NCBI RefSeq assembly: GCF_004770145.1
Contig: NZ_RQFW01000019.1
Span: 372,001 to 436,000, forward strand
Direction: 5' to 3'
DNA from: Leptospira bourretii
GTDB lineage: Bacteria; Spirochaetota; Leptospiria; Leptospirales; Leptospiraceae
DNA: 64,000 nt
Below are positions 1 through 9,573 of this stretch, piece after piece. How positions within the stretch are numbered: the first letter of the stretch is position 1; each line of letters starts with the position of its first letter. The position numbers and the translations under genes are program-made. The notes below the pieces were generated by a model. It was not told the DNA's origin. It saw only the letters and a program-made list of their open reading frames with translations, and ran no database searches.

Positions 1-2672
1 AGATAAATATAAAAAATCGTTTCCCCTGGCACAGATGAAAGATCGATCCTTCCCCCATGCCTTTTGACAATTTTATTGACGATATCGAGTCCAAGTCCAC
101 TCCCTTCCCCCGGAGCTTTGGTGGTAAAAAATGGCTCAAAAATTTTTCCTTGGATCTCTTTTGGGATCCCGGGACCAGAATCCTTCAGGGATACTAAAAT
201 TTCTCCTCCCTGGTCTTTCACTGCAATCTCCAAATTGCCAACAAAGGACATGGCCTGCAAAGAATTGTAAATCAAATTGGTCCAAACATGCAACAAGTCA
301 TCCGGATAACAATCAATTGGCGCTACCGGATCAAAATCTTTTTTTAAATTGATTCCACGTTTTAATTGGTTTTGGTAAATGGTCAGGACAGTTTCTATGG
401 TTTCAGGAATGGACGCTTTGTTTTTTTTACCCGTGGCATCAAACCTAGAAAAATTCTTTAAGGCATACATAATTTTGGAAATACGATCCACTGCCAGTTG
501 GATGGAGCGAGTGTTCCTACGGAATTGGATTTCCAAAGATAAATAATCTAAAAACACTTTAATATAATGCGATTTAAATAAAGGCAGATAACTCGGATCT
601 ATTTCTCCAATTCCTAACTCGACCCAGGCTTCGGAAAATTCTTCCGCACATCCCAAATCAAACCCATGGGCCAAAAAAATTTCTTTATTTTTCTTTTTTC
701 TGAGTCGTTCTTCTTTGCCGGTATAAAATTCAATTGGTTGGTCTAAATTAGCCAAGATGGTTTTTACAATTTTTTGTTCCGGCAAAGGAACTGATAAAAT
801 TGCTTCACGAAAAAGTTGCGAGGCAACGCCATATTTTTTTTGCCAATCCAACATATTTTGGTTCGAGGCCTTAACAGCACCGATCGGATTATTGATTTCA
901 TGGGCAATCCCTGCTATCAATTGTCCAAGGGCTGCTAACTTTTCCGATTGGATCAATTGGTCTTGGGTTCGTTTGAGATTTTCAAGTGCTAACTCCAATT
1001 CCAATTTTTGTTTTTCAATGAGTTTGTTTTTATCTCGAATCTCTGAATTGATCAGACGTAACTCTTCCACCTCTTTTAATGGACTTAAATCGAAAATACT
1101 ATAGGCAATTGAGTTTGTCTCTTTGTATAAAAATCGTTTTAGAGAAACTAGTGCTGGGAATAAATCACCATTTTTCTTTTTACAAACAATTTCCAAAGAC
1201 TCTGTTGTAAAGTTTGCGATTGTATTTCGAATTTTGCGAAGTGACTCGGTTGTCAAAAGATTTTTTACTTTAAGATAGGGAATTTCAGTTAGGTCGTATC
1301 CAAACAAACGTTGGAATGCAAAATTAGAATCTTTTACATTCAATCCATTCTCATCAAAGATCAAAAATGCCTCTGTAGAAAATTGATAAAAAGCTTCAAA
1401 CCGTTCATCCGATTTACGAAGAGCTTCTTCGCTTAGTTTTGTCTCTGTGATATCTAAAACTGTTCCTTGTAGGATCTTCGCTTCCCCTTCTTTGTTACGG
1501 GTGAGTTTACCAATCGCTTCGATCCAATGTAATTTTCCATCTGGGTGATTGATACGGTTTCTGATTCTGTAAGCAGAACGATTTAAATCTTCCATCAGAA
1601 GTGTTGTTTCTTTTGACAATAACTCCAAATCATCTTTGAATGTGAGTTCTAAAAATTTTTCGACAGTCACTTCAAAGTTTTGACCAGGAAATCCGTAAAT
1701 ACTATAGGTTTGTGGCGACCAATAAATCGTCCTCGTTTGGATATCCCAACTCCAGATTCCCATTTTTGCGGCATCAAGTGCCATTACCAAGCGAGACTCT
1801 GATTCTTTTAAGGCTATATTTGCTTCTTTTTGTTTGGTTCTGTCAATCATCGCACCAAACATTCGATAGGCGTCACCTTTCTCATTATAGAGAAAAATTC
1901 CATTGTCTTCTATATAAATATAAATTCCAGATTTGATTCGATAACGATATTCTATCGTAAACTTTTGGTGTTTTGCCAAAGCATCGTCGAACGCCTCAAG
2001 AGTGAGCTCTCTGTCATCGGGATGGATTGCATCGACCCATTCTTTATAACCCACTTTTTGGTATTCTTCTTCTGAATAACCTGTGATTTCTTGGATGGCC
2101 CCTCCCCAATGATTTTCCCCTGAGCCAATATCCAAATCATATACCATACTTAACGAAAGTTCGGTGATTGTTCTGTATTTTATTTCATTAGATTCTAAAG
2201 CTTTTTGTTTGAGAACATTTTCCGTAATGTCTGTGATGAGAAAAACAAGGAAAGTAAGTTCACCGTCTTTTCCAAAAACAGGAGAACCATTGATCGATAG
2301 GTATTTTTTATTCCCGCGAGAATCTTCTATTGCATGGCGAATGTCTGTGACTGGTTTTTTTGTTTTTAAAACGATATTAAAAGGTTGGTCTTCTTCCCTC
2401 CAAGGCCCACCGTCCAAAGAAGAATTTTTCCATTCAGGAGCATCGTAGGTCCTTGCTAAAATGTCATTGAGTTTGATCCCAAGAACAGACTCGGAAGCAG
2501 GGTTTGCATACCGAATCTGGCCCAATGGATTGAGTACCATCATGGCTGTGGAACTGACATTCATTATGGTTGTCAAAAGCTCGGCTTCGACAAACTTTTC
2601 ATCTTCAGAAAGACGACGTTCTACTGGTTTCCCTCTTTTTTTTGTCTCTCCCTTTCCTTGCGTAGATTCCAC
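1..2672 (-). CDS. PAS-domain sensor histidine kinase, C-terminus cut by window edge
   Basis: Predicted soluble sensor kinase; about 890 residues are visible and the last part of the ATPase domain runs past base 1. Translation of the minus strand gives four PAS-type domains in a row (roughly residues 30-140, 150-270, 275-400 and 405-530), a short coiled linker, then a HisKA H-box reading GIAHEINNPIG with the phosphoacceptor at about His591. The GHKL ATPase follows, with an FFTTKAPGEGSGLGL-type G-box near base 100. No membrane segment is visible, so the signal is probably cytoplasmic (ligand, redox or light, not resolvable here). The start is GTG at 2672, because the in-frame codon five positions upstream is the stop of the dehydrogenase gene. 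No response regulator is adjacent. Confidence 0.9.
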   Translation of the reverse strand, partial: MESTQGKGETKKRGKPVERRLSEDEKFVEAELLTTIMNVSSTAMMVLNPLGQIRYANPASESVLGIKLNDILARTYDAPEWKNSSLDGGPWREEDQPFNIVLKTKKPVTDIRHAIEDSRGNKKYLSINGSPVFGKDGELTFLVFLITDITENVLKQKALESNEIKYRTITELSLSMVYDLDIGSGENHWGGAIQEITGYSEEEYQKVGYKEWVDAIHPDDRELTLEAFDDALAKHQKFTIEYRYRIKSGIYIYIEDNGIFLYNEKGDAYRMFGAMIDRTKQKEANIALKESESRLVMALDAAKMGIWSWDIQTRTIYWSPQTYSIYGFPGQNFEVTVEKFLELTFKDDLELLSKETTLLMEDLNRSAYRIRNRINHPDGKLHWIEAIGKLTRNKEGEAKILQGTVLDITETKLSEEALRKSDERFEAFYQFSTEAFLIFDENGLNVKDSNFAFQRLFGYDLTEIPYLKVKNLLTTESLRKIRNTIANFTTESLEIVCKKKNGDLFPALVSLKRFLYKETNSIAYSIFDLSPLKEVEELRLINSEIRDKNKLIEKQKLELELALENLKRTQDQLIQSEKLAALGQLIAGIAHEINNPIGAVKASNQNMLDWQKKYGVASQLFREAILSVPLPEQKIVKTILANLDQPIEFYTGKEERLRKKKNKEIFLAHGFDLGCAEEFSEAWVELGIGEIDPSYLPLFKSHYIKVFLDYLSLEIQFRRNTRSIQLAVDRISKIMYALKNFSRFDATGKKNKASIPETIETVLTIYQNQLKRGINLKKDFDPVAPIDCYPDDLLHVWTNLIYNSLQAMSFVGNLEIAVKDQGGEILVSLKDSGPGIPKEIQGKIFEPFFTTKAPGEGSGLGLDIVNKIVKRHGGRIDLSSVPGETIFYIY

Positions 2673-2684
2673 TTCCCAATAGAC

Positions 2685-3443
2685 TTATTTTTTTAAAGAA
2701 ACTAGTTTAGAAGCTTCGATTTTTTGGTAAATTGGAAGAATGAAAAACAAAAACCGATCCAGAATTTGGATGAAACGGAAGAGAAAGGATGGATACACTT
2801 CTTTTGCATTCGATTCAATCCCTTTCACTACTTTTTTGGCTACTGTTTCTGGAGACTGGCTTGGAAACGGAACCGGTACTTTTTTCCCAGCGGCATCAAA
2901 GAACTGCGTTCTAGTAGCAATGGGATAGACAACCATCACACGATTTCCAGGCTTCAATTCAAACCGGAAGGCATCGATAAACGAACGAACTGCTGCTTTT
3001 GTCGATGAATACAATGCATAACCGGGCAAAGACAAATGGCTCATGGCAGAGGCAGTGACTACAAAAAGAAATGGTTCTTTTCTAGTTTGGTTCAGTGCAA
3101 TCAAACAATAAAAAGGAGAGAAGACATTGGTTGAGTAAATCCTTTCAATTCGATCCCAATCAGCATTCGGAATGACTTCATAATAAGCAAAACCTGCGTT
3201 TGCATAAAAAATATCGATTCCACCTAGTTTTTTGTCTGCATCTTTTAATAATTTGTCCAAATTCTCTTTTTTGGATACATCGCATTTATAAGGAATGACA
3301 TTGGGATGTGTTAGGATGTTCTTTTCGTTTAAGTCGCAAGCAAGGACCTTAACTCCTTCATACTTTAACACTTGCAACATGGTTTCTTTTCCGATTCCGG
3401 AACCTGCGCCGGTAATCACGATTCTTTTATTTTTTAGTTCCAT
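2685..3443 (-). CDS. Short-chain dehydrogenase/reductase (SDR family)
   Basis: NAD(P)-dependent oxidoreductase of the classical SDR fold, 252 residues, a normal length for the family. Visible motifs are the cofactor loop TGAGSGIG (residues 11-18), NAG (82-84), the catalytic Ser132 and the Y-x3-K pair Tyr145/Lys149. Asp37 at the end of the second strand (ACDLN) favours NAD over NADP, which is an inference. A hydrophobic C-terminal stretch (FRFIQILDRFLFFILPIY) suggests membrane association, as in SDRs acting on lipids. The substrate is unknown. The stop lies 12 bases before the GTG of the kinase gene, so the two are probably co-transcribed. Confidence 0.9.
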   Translation of the reverse strand: MELKNKRIVITGAGSGIGKETMLQVLKYEGVKVLACDLNEKNILTHPNVIPYKCDVSKKENLDKLLKDADKKLGGIDIFYANAGFAYYEVIPNADWDRIERIYSTNVFSPFYCLIALNQTRKEPFLFVVTASAMSHLSLPGYALYSSTKAAVRSFIDAFRFELKPGNRVMVVYPIATRTQFFDAAGKKVPVPFPSQSPETVAKKVVKGIESNAKEVYPSFLFRFIQILDRFLFFILPIYQKIEASKLVSLKK

Positions 3444-3579
3444 GGGCGAAACCTAAACCGAAGAGATTTCAAATAAAGTCCTTTTTAATAAGACATCTAA
3501 CTTTTTTTGGAATGATTCCATAAAATATCTTTACTGTGTTTTTCTTTAGCGATACTCTTTGTTTCCCTGAGGAATCCGT
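3444..3579. promoter_or_regulatory. Divergent intergenic region
   Basis: This 136-base AT-rich stretch separates the minus-strand SDR gene from the plus-strand phosphatase gene and must hold both promoters. I could not find a convincing pair of -35 and -10 boxes with correct spacing for either direction. A minus-strand open frame crossing it overlaps the phosphatase start and looks like a chance frame. Confidence 0.35.
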
Positions 3580-5880
3580 ATGAGCATGTTTTTTGATCGT
3601 ATTTTCAAGTTCTTCTATAAATATATTTCCTATAGCTTTGCCATTGTTATTTTCTCTCTCCAAGGTGCCTTTTTCGGAGCTTTTTATGCCTATTTTTTTG
3701 GATCTGCCTTAATCCCCGAATTCACTGTAGAAAATCATCCAGAAGTGGTTTTGGTATTTGTGATCACCACAGCCATCGCAGCTCTCGGCCATAGCATCGA
3801 GTTTGGAATTTTAACACCTATCGGGTATTTGGGCCTTCGTACTGATACTAAAAAACTGAATGCCAATCTTAAACCCAACGAAACCATCCGGCACAAAGAT
3901 ATTTTGGAATTAGAAAACCTTCTCAATGCCATCATTGATTTTCCAAAAGAAAATATGTATGCCGCCCTAAGATACGCTTCTTTTGTTTTTATCTCTGTAT
4001 CTTTCACTTATATTTTTTATCATTATCCACTTTATGAATTGGCTTTAATTCTGATTGGTTGGCTTGCAGCCGTATTTGTATACGGAGGTTTTTCCTATAT
4101 CATTTCCGATTATTTTACCGGAGCCAAACGAGTGGAGATAAAAAAAATACTCTCTTATCGGGATGTTACCATTCACAAAAACCACGGGATCATGAGTTTA
4201 AAAGGAAAGTTTATTTTCCTTCTCATCCTCATCTTACTTTCGTTATCCGTATTAGCAGTTTTTATATCCTTTGAAAATGCAAGTCTAATCAAAATTTTTG
4301 CCTTCATTACCATGACGTTTTTCGAAGCGGTTATTTTAATTTTTATGTTTTTTCAATCTATCAACTTAACTTTAGAACAAATTAATGAATCAGCAAATAG
4401 TTTAGCAAGTGGCGGAAGGGGTGCCCTTCCAATCCTTTCCATTGACAAAGAGTTCATTCGATTTGCTGAAAACTTTGAAAAAGCAACCAGGGAAGTGGGA
4501 AGGATTAGAGAAAACTTAACCGAATTAGTAGAAGCAAAAACTTCAGAACTTCGAAACAGTTTGGAAACCGTTGAAACATTGAAAAAACAACAAGATGGAG
4601 ATTATTTCCTTACTTCATTACTCATCAAACCACTCAGCTTAAACAAAACTCTTGGTTCCAATGTCAAAACCGATTTTTTGATCAAACAAAAGAAAACCTT
4701 CACTTTCCATGGAAGGGAAAATGAAATCGGTGGCGATATTTGTATCACAAGAACCGTTCCTTTGCGCGGAAAAGATTACACTTTTTTTCTAAATGCGGAT
4801 GCCATGGGCAAATCGTTACAAGGTGCAGGTGGAGTCCTTGTACTCGGAGCAGCAGTACAATCCATTTTGGAGCGTTCTTTTGCAGTACAATCGATCAAAT
4901 CTCAATATGCAGAACGATGGATAAAAAATGCGTACCAAGAACTCCACCATATATTCGAAAGTTTCGACTGTTCCATGTTAGTTTCTATGGTCATGGGCCT
5001 CATTGACGATGAAACTGGCCTTATGTATTATCTGAATGCCGAACATCCCTGGTCAGTTCTGTACAGGAACCAAAAGGCAGAATTCATTAAAAATAACTCT
5101 GAACTAAGAAAATTAGGAACCCCAGTCAAAGAAAACTCCTTGGAAATAACCACCTTACAACTGCAACCTGGTGACATTGTCATTTTAGGTTCCGATGGTC
5201 GAGACGATATTGAATTTGATACGCAAACGGAATATAGAAAAATCAATCATGATGAAGAACTTTTTTTACACCATGTCGAAAAAGGAGGCGGAAACTTAAA
5301 ACCAATTTACCAATCCATTTTGGAAATGGGAGAACTCACAGACGACTTAAGTTTAATGAGAATTTCTTTTAAAGAACACCAAACTCTTCCACCGAGATCC
5401 ATTCGAAAGGAATCTTACGATCTGATGCGAAAGGCAAGAAACCATATTAAAGAAAACCAATTGGATCAAGCAAAAGATAGTTTAATCGAAGCCAACAGAA
5501 TCAATCCAGAAAACCAAGAAATCACAAGAGCCCTCATTCGTCTTTTGGTTCGAATGAAAGAATACAAACTCGCAGCTGAAAAATGTAATACATACATCGA
5601 AGAATTTCCGGGAGACACGGATTTAATTTATCTCGCATCTTTCACTTACAAACAAACAAAAGAATATGGTAAGGCAATTGATATGGGAGAAAGGATTCGG
5701 TTGCGAAATCCGGGACATTTATCCAACCTTTTGCGACTTGTGCAACTTTACCTTCTTGTGGGTAACCTGCCCAAAGCAGAAAAAACCTTGGGCCTTGCTT
5801 CCTTTTTAACAGCAGATTCCAAACGAGTTGATAGCTTAAGGACAGAAATTGAGGGTTTTCGGAAGAAAAATGTTGATTAA
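3580..5880 (+). CDS. Membrane SpoIIE/PP2C-type serine phosphatase with C-terminal TPR-like region
   Basis: A 766-residue signalling protein. The first ~260 residues contain about six hydrophobic segments, followed by a HAMP-like and coiled-coil stretch (~260-345). The phosphatase domain (~350-610) shows the metal-binding signatures of the SpoIIE/RsbU group: GGDICI, DAMGKSLQGAGG, GSDGRDD and TDDLSLM, so all the acidic positions expected for activity appear intact. The C-terminus (~615-766) is helical and TPR-like. Family knowledge suggests it dephosphorylates an anti-sigma-factor antagonist in response to a membrane or extracytoplasmic signal; no such partner is adjacent. The ATG at 3580 follows GAGGAATCCGT, an acceptable ribosome site. 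Confidence 0.9.
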   Translation: MSMFFDRIFKFFYKYISYSFAIVIFSLQGAFFGAFYAYFFGSALIPEFTVENHPEVVLVFVITTAIAALGHSIEFGILTPIGYLGLRTDTKKLNANLKPNETIRHKDILELENLLNAIIDFPKENMYAALRYASFVFISVSFTYIFYHYPLYELALILIGWLAAVFVYGGFSYIISDYFTGAKRVEIKKILSYRDVTIHKNHGIMSLKGKFIFLLILILLSLSVLAVFISFENASLIKIFAFITMTFFEAVILIFMFFQSINLTLEQINESANSLASGGRGALPILSIDKEFIRFAENFEKATREVGRIRENLTELVEAKTSELRNSLETVETLKKQQDGDYFLTSLLIKPLSLNKTLGSNVKTDFLIKQKKTFTFHGRENEIGGDICITRTVPLRGKDYTFFLNADAMGKSLQGAGGVLVLGAAVQSILERSFAVQSIKSQYAERWIKNAYQELHHIFESFDCSMLVSMVMGLIDDETGLMYYLNAEHPWSVLYRNQKAEFIKNNSELRKLGTPVKENSLEITTLQLQPGDIVILGSDGRDDIEFDTQTEYRKINHDEELFLHHVEKGGGNLKPIYQSILEMGELTDDLSLMRISFKEHQTLPPRSIRKESYDLMRKARNHIKENQLDQAKDSLIEANRINPENQEITRALIRLLVRMKEYKLAAEKCNTYIEEFPGDTDLIYLASFTYKQTKEYGKAIDMGERIRLRNPGHLSNLLRLVQLYLLVGNLPKAEKTLGLASFLTADSKRVDSLRTEIEGFRKKNVD

Positions 5881-5928
5881 ATTGAATCAATGTTAGAGGG
5901 TCGGTCATCTCTCTCATTCATTGAATTT

Positions 5929-7362
5929 ATGACACATTTTTGCCTGAGAATCCTATGTTTTTTTACTCTTGTTTCTATGTCATTTTCATGCCAAGAGACA
6001 CACTTTAACAACCTCTGCGATCCTAAGTCAAAAGATTATCTGGAAAGTTTAGTCATACGATTCATCAATTTTGATGAAACTTCTCATTGCGGAGTGGTTT
6101 TAGAAGTCCTTCCTCCCAGCTATTTGATTTGTCCCGCACTCATCCCCAAACCCAACGAAACTTTCTTTACCGAAAATTTTGAAACTGATGGAAACCGTCT
6201 GAGTTTTTCGGCAAACCCCGCTTTGCCCATTGGAATTTCTTTTTCTCCATTTTCAAATTCGATCCAAGGTATCTACTCAGGATGGAAAGCAAACAGACAA
6301 ACCTTTACCATCACAGCCACAAATCCCAAAGGGAGTGCCAGTTGTACATACAACCCAGCTTGGATGGGAAAACTCCCATTTAAGACAAAACAAACCAATT
6401 GTTATGATGGGAATGTACCTACCCCCTTCATCGATCCTAGTTGTGCCATCATTCCCGGTCAAGATGGACAAACACAAAAAGGAATACCGCAAGTGTTTAT
6501 CGGCCCATCCCTCGTTGCGGGAGAAGAAATTACGACTGACCAAACCACCGGCCTTGTTTGGACAAGTTGCCAAAGGGGGAAAACAGGGATCGGATGTACT
6601 TCTGTTGGTGGGACCGATTTTACCTTTGCAACCGCCCAAGCGGACTGTGCAGGACTCAATGCTGGATCAGGGTTTGCCAATCGAACAGACTGGAGAGTTC
6701 CTGAAATGGAGGAATACATTAGTACATTTGATTATTCGCTTGCGAATCCCTCCATCAACCAAACTTATTTTCCTCAATCTGATAGTTGGAATTATAAAAC
6801 AAATACCAGTTACGCTCCTGGGGTAGGCGCTTATTACCCCACTTTCATTGACTCTGGGATTGGCGGAGGGGGTTATGGTGATCCGCATCGTTTGCGTTGT
6901 GTATCCAATGGAACCCAACCAAAAAACAAACGACTACAAAACAATAACGATGGAACCATTCTTGATCTTGATACCTCTCTTGTTTGGCAAAGGTGTAGTG
7001 CCGGCCAAACAAATCTCACCACTTGCTCGGGAGGAACAGACCTCGTCATCGATTGGTTTGGTGCCATTAGTTATTGCCAAGGATTGAACTTAGCGGGAAG
7101 AACTTGGCGACTTCCGAATGTCAGTGAACTAAGAAGTTTACTCGATTATTACCTTACGTATGGATACCCAGGATTTGACCCAATCTACTTTCCAAACACT
7201 GCTACCGCAGTTGCCCCTGCTGTAGCAAACTACTGGACTTCGACAACAAGTATATTAAACACCGAAAATGCATTTGTCGTAAATTTTCAATTTTCTGGTG
7301 GTGGGGGTGACGTAAAAACAAACAATGCCGACAATCATATTCGTTGTGTTTCTGATTTTTAA
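5929..7362 (+). CDS. Predicted lipoprotein with two DUF1566 (Lcl C-terminal) domains
   Basis: A 477-residue exported protein. From ATG 5929 it starts with a hydrophobic signal ending near Cys21 (SMSFSC), a loose spirochaete lipobox. A short Cys module follows (Cys30 to Cys54-Gly, 23 residues between), then a beta-rich linker with Ig-like character. Two DUF1566 repeats close the protein; each has a TGLVW/TSLVW start, a WR(V/L)P motif, a YFP motif and a terminal RCVS. The second also shows YWTSTT. DUF1566 proteins are usually surface-exposed and C-type-lectin-like, with unknown ligands. A start at ATG 5890 is possible but adds 13 residues before the signal. It lies directly downstream of the phosphatase gene. 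Confidence 0.85.
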   Translation: MTHFCLRILCFFTLVSMSFSCQETHFNNLCDPKSKDYLESLVIRFINFDETSHCGVVLEVLPPSYLICPALIPKPNETFFTENFETDGNRLSFSANPALPIGISFSPFSNSIQGIYSGWKANRQTFTITATNPKGSASCTYNPAWMGKLPFKTKQTNCYDGNVPTPFIDPSCAIIPGQDGQTQKGIPQVFIGPSLVAGEEITTDQTTGLVWTSCQRGKTGIGCTSVGGTDFTFATAQADCAGLNAGSGFANRTDWRVPEMEEYISTFDYSLANPSINQTYFPQSDSWNYKTNTSYAPGVGAYYPTFIDSGIGGGGYGDPHRLRCVSNGTQPKNKRLQNNNDGTILDLDTSLVWQRCSAGQTNLTTCSGGTDLVIDWFGAISYCQGLNLAGRTWRLPNVSELRSLLDYYLTYGYPGFDPIYFPNTATAVAPAVANYWTSTTSILNTENAFVVNFQFSGGGGDVKTNNADNHIRCVSDF

Positions 7363-7365
7363 GGT

Positions 7366-8112
7366 TTGGCGAAATCAAACAAAAATAGAAAGGTAACATC
7401 ACAGTTCGAAATGTTGCAGCAGTTCCCCTATCACTTCTTCCTTTTATTTTTCCTCTTTGAATGTACCACCATTGGTTTTCATGAAAAAAAAGTCAGGGAG
7501 GGAATGGTCTTTGGGGAAGAAAGTCAGTTTCGAGTTTGCCTTATCACAGAGCCAGACATCACAAAAAAAGAAATCTCCGAATTATTTGCAGCATGGAATG
7601 AAGAACTTTCATTTTATCAACTGAAAGCCTTACCAGTCGAATTGGCCGTGATGGAAAGACCTGGATTTTGGGGAACAGACATTCTTGGTTATTTAATGGA
7701 ACACCAACTAACAAAAGATTGTGACAGACTCCTCTATTTAAAAGGAAGGACTTGGGGAGATATAGTTTTTGAAGTTTTGACTCTCGGAATTTTTGTAGGA
7801 GTGGGATTAAAACTAGAAGTTCAAGGAGCAGTGGAAGGCCAAACCAACACCAGAGGTTATATCAAAGCAAAATACACTTCCACCATACAAATGTTATTTA
7901 CTAGTCCAAAATCCACTCTCATCCACGAAGGATATCATTTACTCGGATGTGGCCACCAACTCTTTATGAAAGAATGTTATGAAAAAATTCGTGATGTAAA
8001 ACTACTCCTTACTGATCCTAACCGTGATCCCAATTTTTTTCCTGTCATCACCACACGCGGAAAAAAAATTCTATCGAGGGACAAGTTCTTAATTCGCTTA
8101 AGAGAAGATTAA
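7366..8112 (+). CDS. Predicted lipoprotein with metzincin-like HExxHxxGxxH motif
   Basis: A 248-residue hypothetical protein of no family I can name. It has a signal-like N-terminus with a hydrophobic core ending at FFLFEC. The notable feature is HEGYHLLGCGH at residues 187-197, an exact match to the long zinc-binding consensus HExxHxxGxxH of metzincin and related zincin peptidases. A FMKE segment just after could provide the Met-turn, but this is inference. Archaemetzincin-type Cys motifs are not seen. The TTG at 7366 gives a basic signal n-region, whereas the alternative ATG at 7411 has none, so TTG is preferred. It lies 3 bases after the DUF1566 gene and is probably co-transcribed. Confidence 0.75.
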   Translation: MAKSNKNRKVTSQFEMLQQFPYHFFLLFFLFECTTIGFHEKKVREGMVFGEESQFRVCLITEPDITKKEISELFAAWNEELSFYQLKALPVELAVMERPGFWGTDILGYLMEHQLTKDCDRLLYLKGRTWGDIVFEVLTLGIFVGVGLKLEVQGAVEGQTNTRGYIKAKYTSTIQMLFTSPKSTLIHEGYHLLGCGHQLFMKECYEKIRDVKLLLTDPNRDPNFFPVITTRGKKILSRDKFLIRLRED

Positions 8113-8222
8113 TTCAAAATTCTGGCTTATGGCTTACCTTCGGACTCATCCGCATATCCCAACTCCCTTTCTGGCTTGCTAGTTTGAACAAAGTTTCCAT
8201 ACCATACAAATTAAAATCATTT

Positions 8223-9494
8223 ATGAACCGCTACTTCTTGATCTCGTTTTTCGTCTTTACTTTCCTGCTTTCTTGTACTGAACCAAAGGCAGACAACCCT
8301 TGCGATGCGGACGACAGCTTTTTTCTACCCAATATTCTCTACAGGCTGATCATAAAAGACAAAAGTAATCAATGTGGTTACCGAGTGTTTCCCAAACTTC
8401 CCGCATGCCAATTGGAATACGAAGAAACCCATTTAGCAGAAAATTGGCCACAGGTCAAAGCCGAGATGGAAACTCAATTTTCCCTTGGTTCCTTCGGCCC
8501 AGAAACCCTATTCCAATACAGACCAGAAACAGTTGCTTCTGTTACTGGAAATGGTACAACAGCTTTTCAAGGTGCACTCAATGCGCCGAATGGAGAGGTT
8601 TATTTTCTGCCTTATGACTCAAATATGTTTTTATCAATCAATCCGTTTTCTAAAACTTATAAGGACGTTGGAGCATCCGCCGGTGGGGTAGAGTTTATCG
8701 GGGGATCGCTCGGACCATCCGGAAAAATTTATTTAGCACCCCATGTTTCCAATTCATTTCTTTCGTTAGACACAACAAAAAACAACCAAAAGACGACAAT
8801 TGGTAGCCAAATAATGGTTAGTGCTGCTTACAACGGAGCCATGTATGCTCCAAATGGAAAGATCTACTTTGTTCCAAGTTCAGAAACAATCATTCGTTAC
8901 TACGATACAAATACAGGCACAGTTGGATCGGTGGCAACACCCACATCAGGGGGATTTTCCTCTGCCGTTCTCACACCCCAAGGAAAAATCTATTTTATCC
9001 CTTTTACCACGACCACAATGTACATATTGAATATAATGGATGATTCAGTGACAACCCATCCATATGTATTTCCAGGAAGTAATGCTTATATTTCTGGGGT
9101 TCTCACTCCGAATGGCAGAATTTACATGATTCCCTATAATAACATCCCTCTGATTTATTTGAACACGGACTCAGGACAAATTGTCACTGTCTCCAATATT
9201 CCCGGAGCGACAGGATCAAATATGTTTAATGGAGCAGTGCTTGCACCGAATGGAAAAATCTATCCTGTTCCGAGTGACAATTATTCAAACTTTATCTCAA
9301 TTGATACCAAAGACCATACGTTCGCTACCCTCTTCCCCAAAATAGGATCATCTTATCGTGGGGGAGCTCTTGGGCCGAATGGCGAAATTTATTTGGCTCC
9401 TCATGGAGCCAATCGTTTTGATGTAATCTTTACCAATTCCACCGGAAAGTTCTGCAATTCCCTACGACTCTCACCTTACTGGAACAAATTATAG
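8223..9494 (+). CDS. Predicted lipoprotein with seven-repeat beta-propeller
   Basis: A 423-residue exported protein. The signal ends at LLSC (Cys18), a reasonable lipobox. A Cys module follows (Cys27 to Cys51-Gly, 23 residues between) that matches the one in the DUF1566 lipoprotein two genes upstream. From about residue 117 to 410 there are seven repeats of ~40-50 residues, each centred on a core like APNGKIYFVP followed by an aromatic-rich strand, so a closed seven-bladed propeller is likely. Function is unknown; such domains usually bind ligands or proteins. A TTG start at 8184 is possible, but ATG 8223 gives the better signal peptide. Confidence 0.85.
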   Translation: MNRYFLISFFVFTFLLSCTEPKADNPCDADDSFFLPNILYRLIIKDKSNQCGYRVFPKLPACQLEYEETHLAENWPQVKAEMETQFSLGSFGPETLFQYRPETVASVTGNGTTAFQGALNAPNGEVYFLPYDSNMFLSINPFSKTYKDVGASAGGVEFIGGSLGPSGKIYLAPHVSNSFLSLDTTKNNQKTTIGSQIMVSAAYNGAMYAPNGKIYFVPSSETIIRYYDTNTGTVGSVATPTSGGFSSAVLTPQGKIYFIPFTTTTMYILNIMDDSVTTHPYVFPGSNAYISGVLTPNGRIYMIPYNNIPLIYLNTDSGQIVTVSNIPGATGSNMFNGAVLAPNGKIYPVPSDNYSNFISIDTKDHTFATLFPKIGSSYRGGALGPNGEIYLAPHGANRFDVIFTNSTGKFCNSLRLSPYWNKL

Positions 9495-9573
9495 GCGGGG
9501 AATTTCCAGGGATTTCTGCATTCTCTTCGTCTGATCTTCCAAGGTCTTCCAAAAGAAGCCGGTAGAACAATCG

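Noticed and set aside
3469..3663. Small minus-strand gene between the SDR and the phosphatase
   Set aside because: It overlaps the phosphatase start, has no ribosome site, and the product has low-complexity content.
8571..9450. CRISPR-like or DNA tandem repeats
   Set aside because: The similarity (recurring CCGAATGG-type blocks) follows the protein repeat of the propeller in frame and has no constant repeat-spacer layout.
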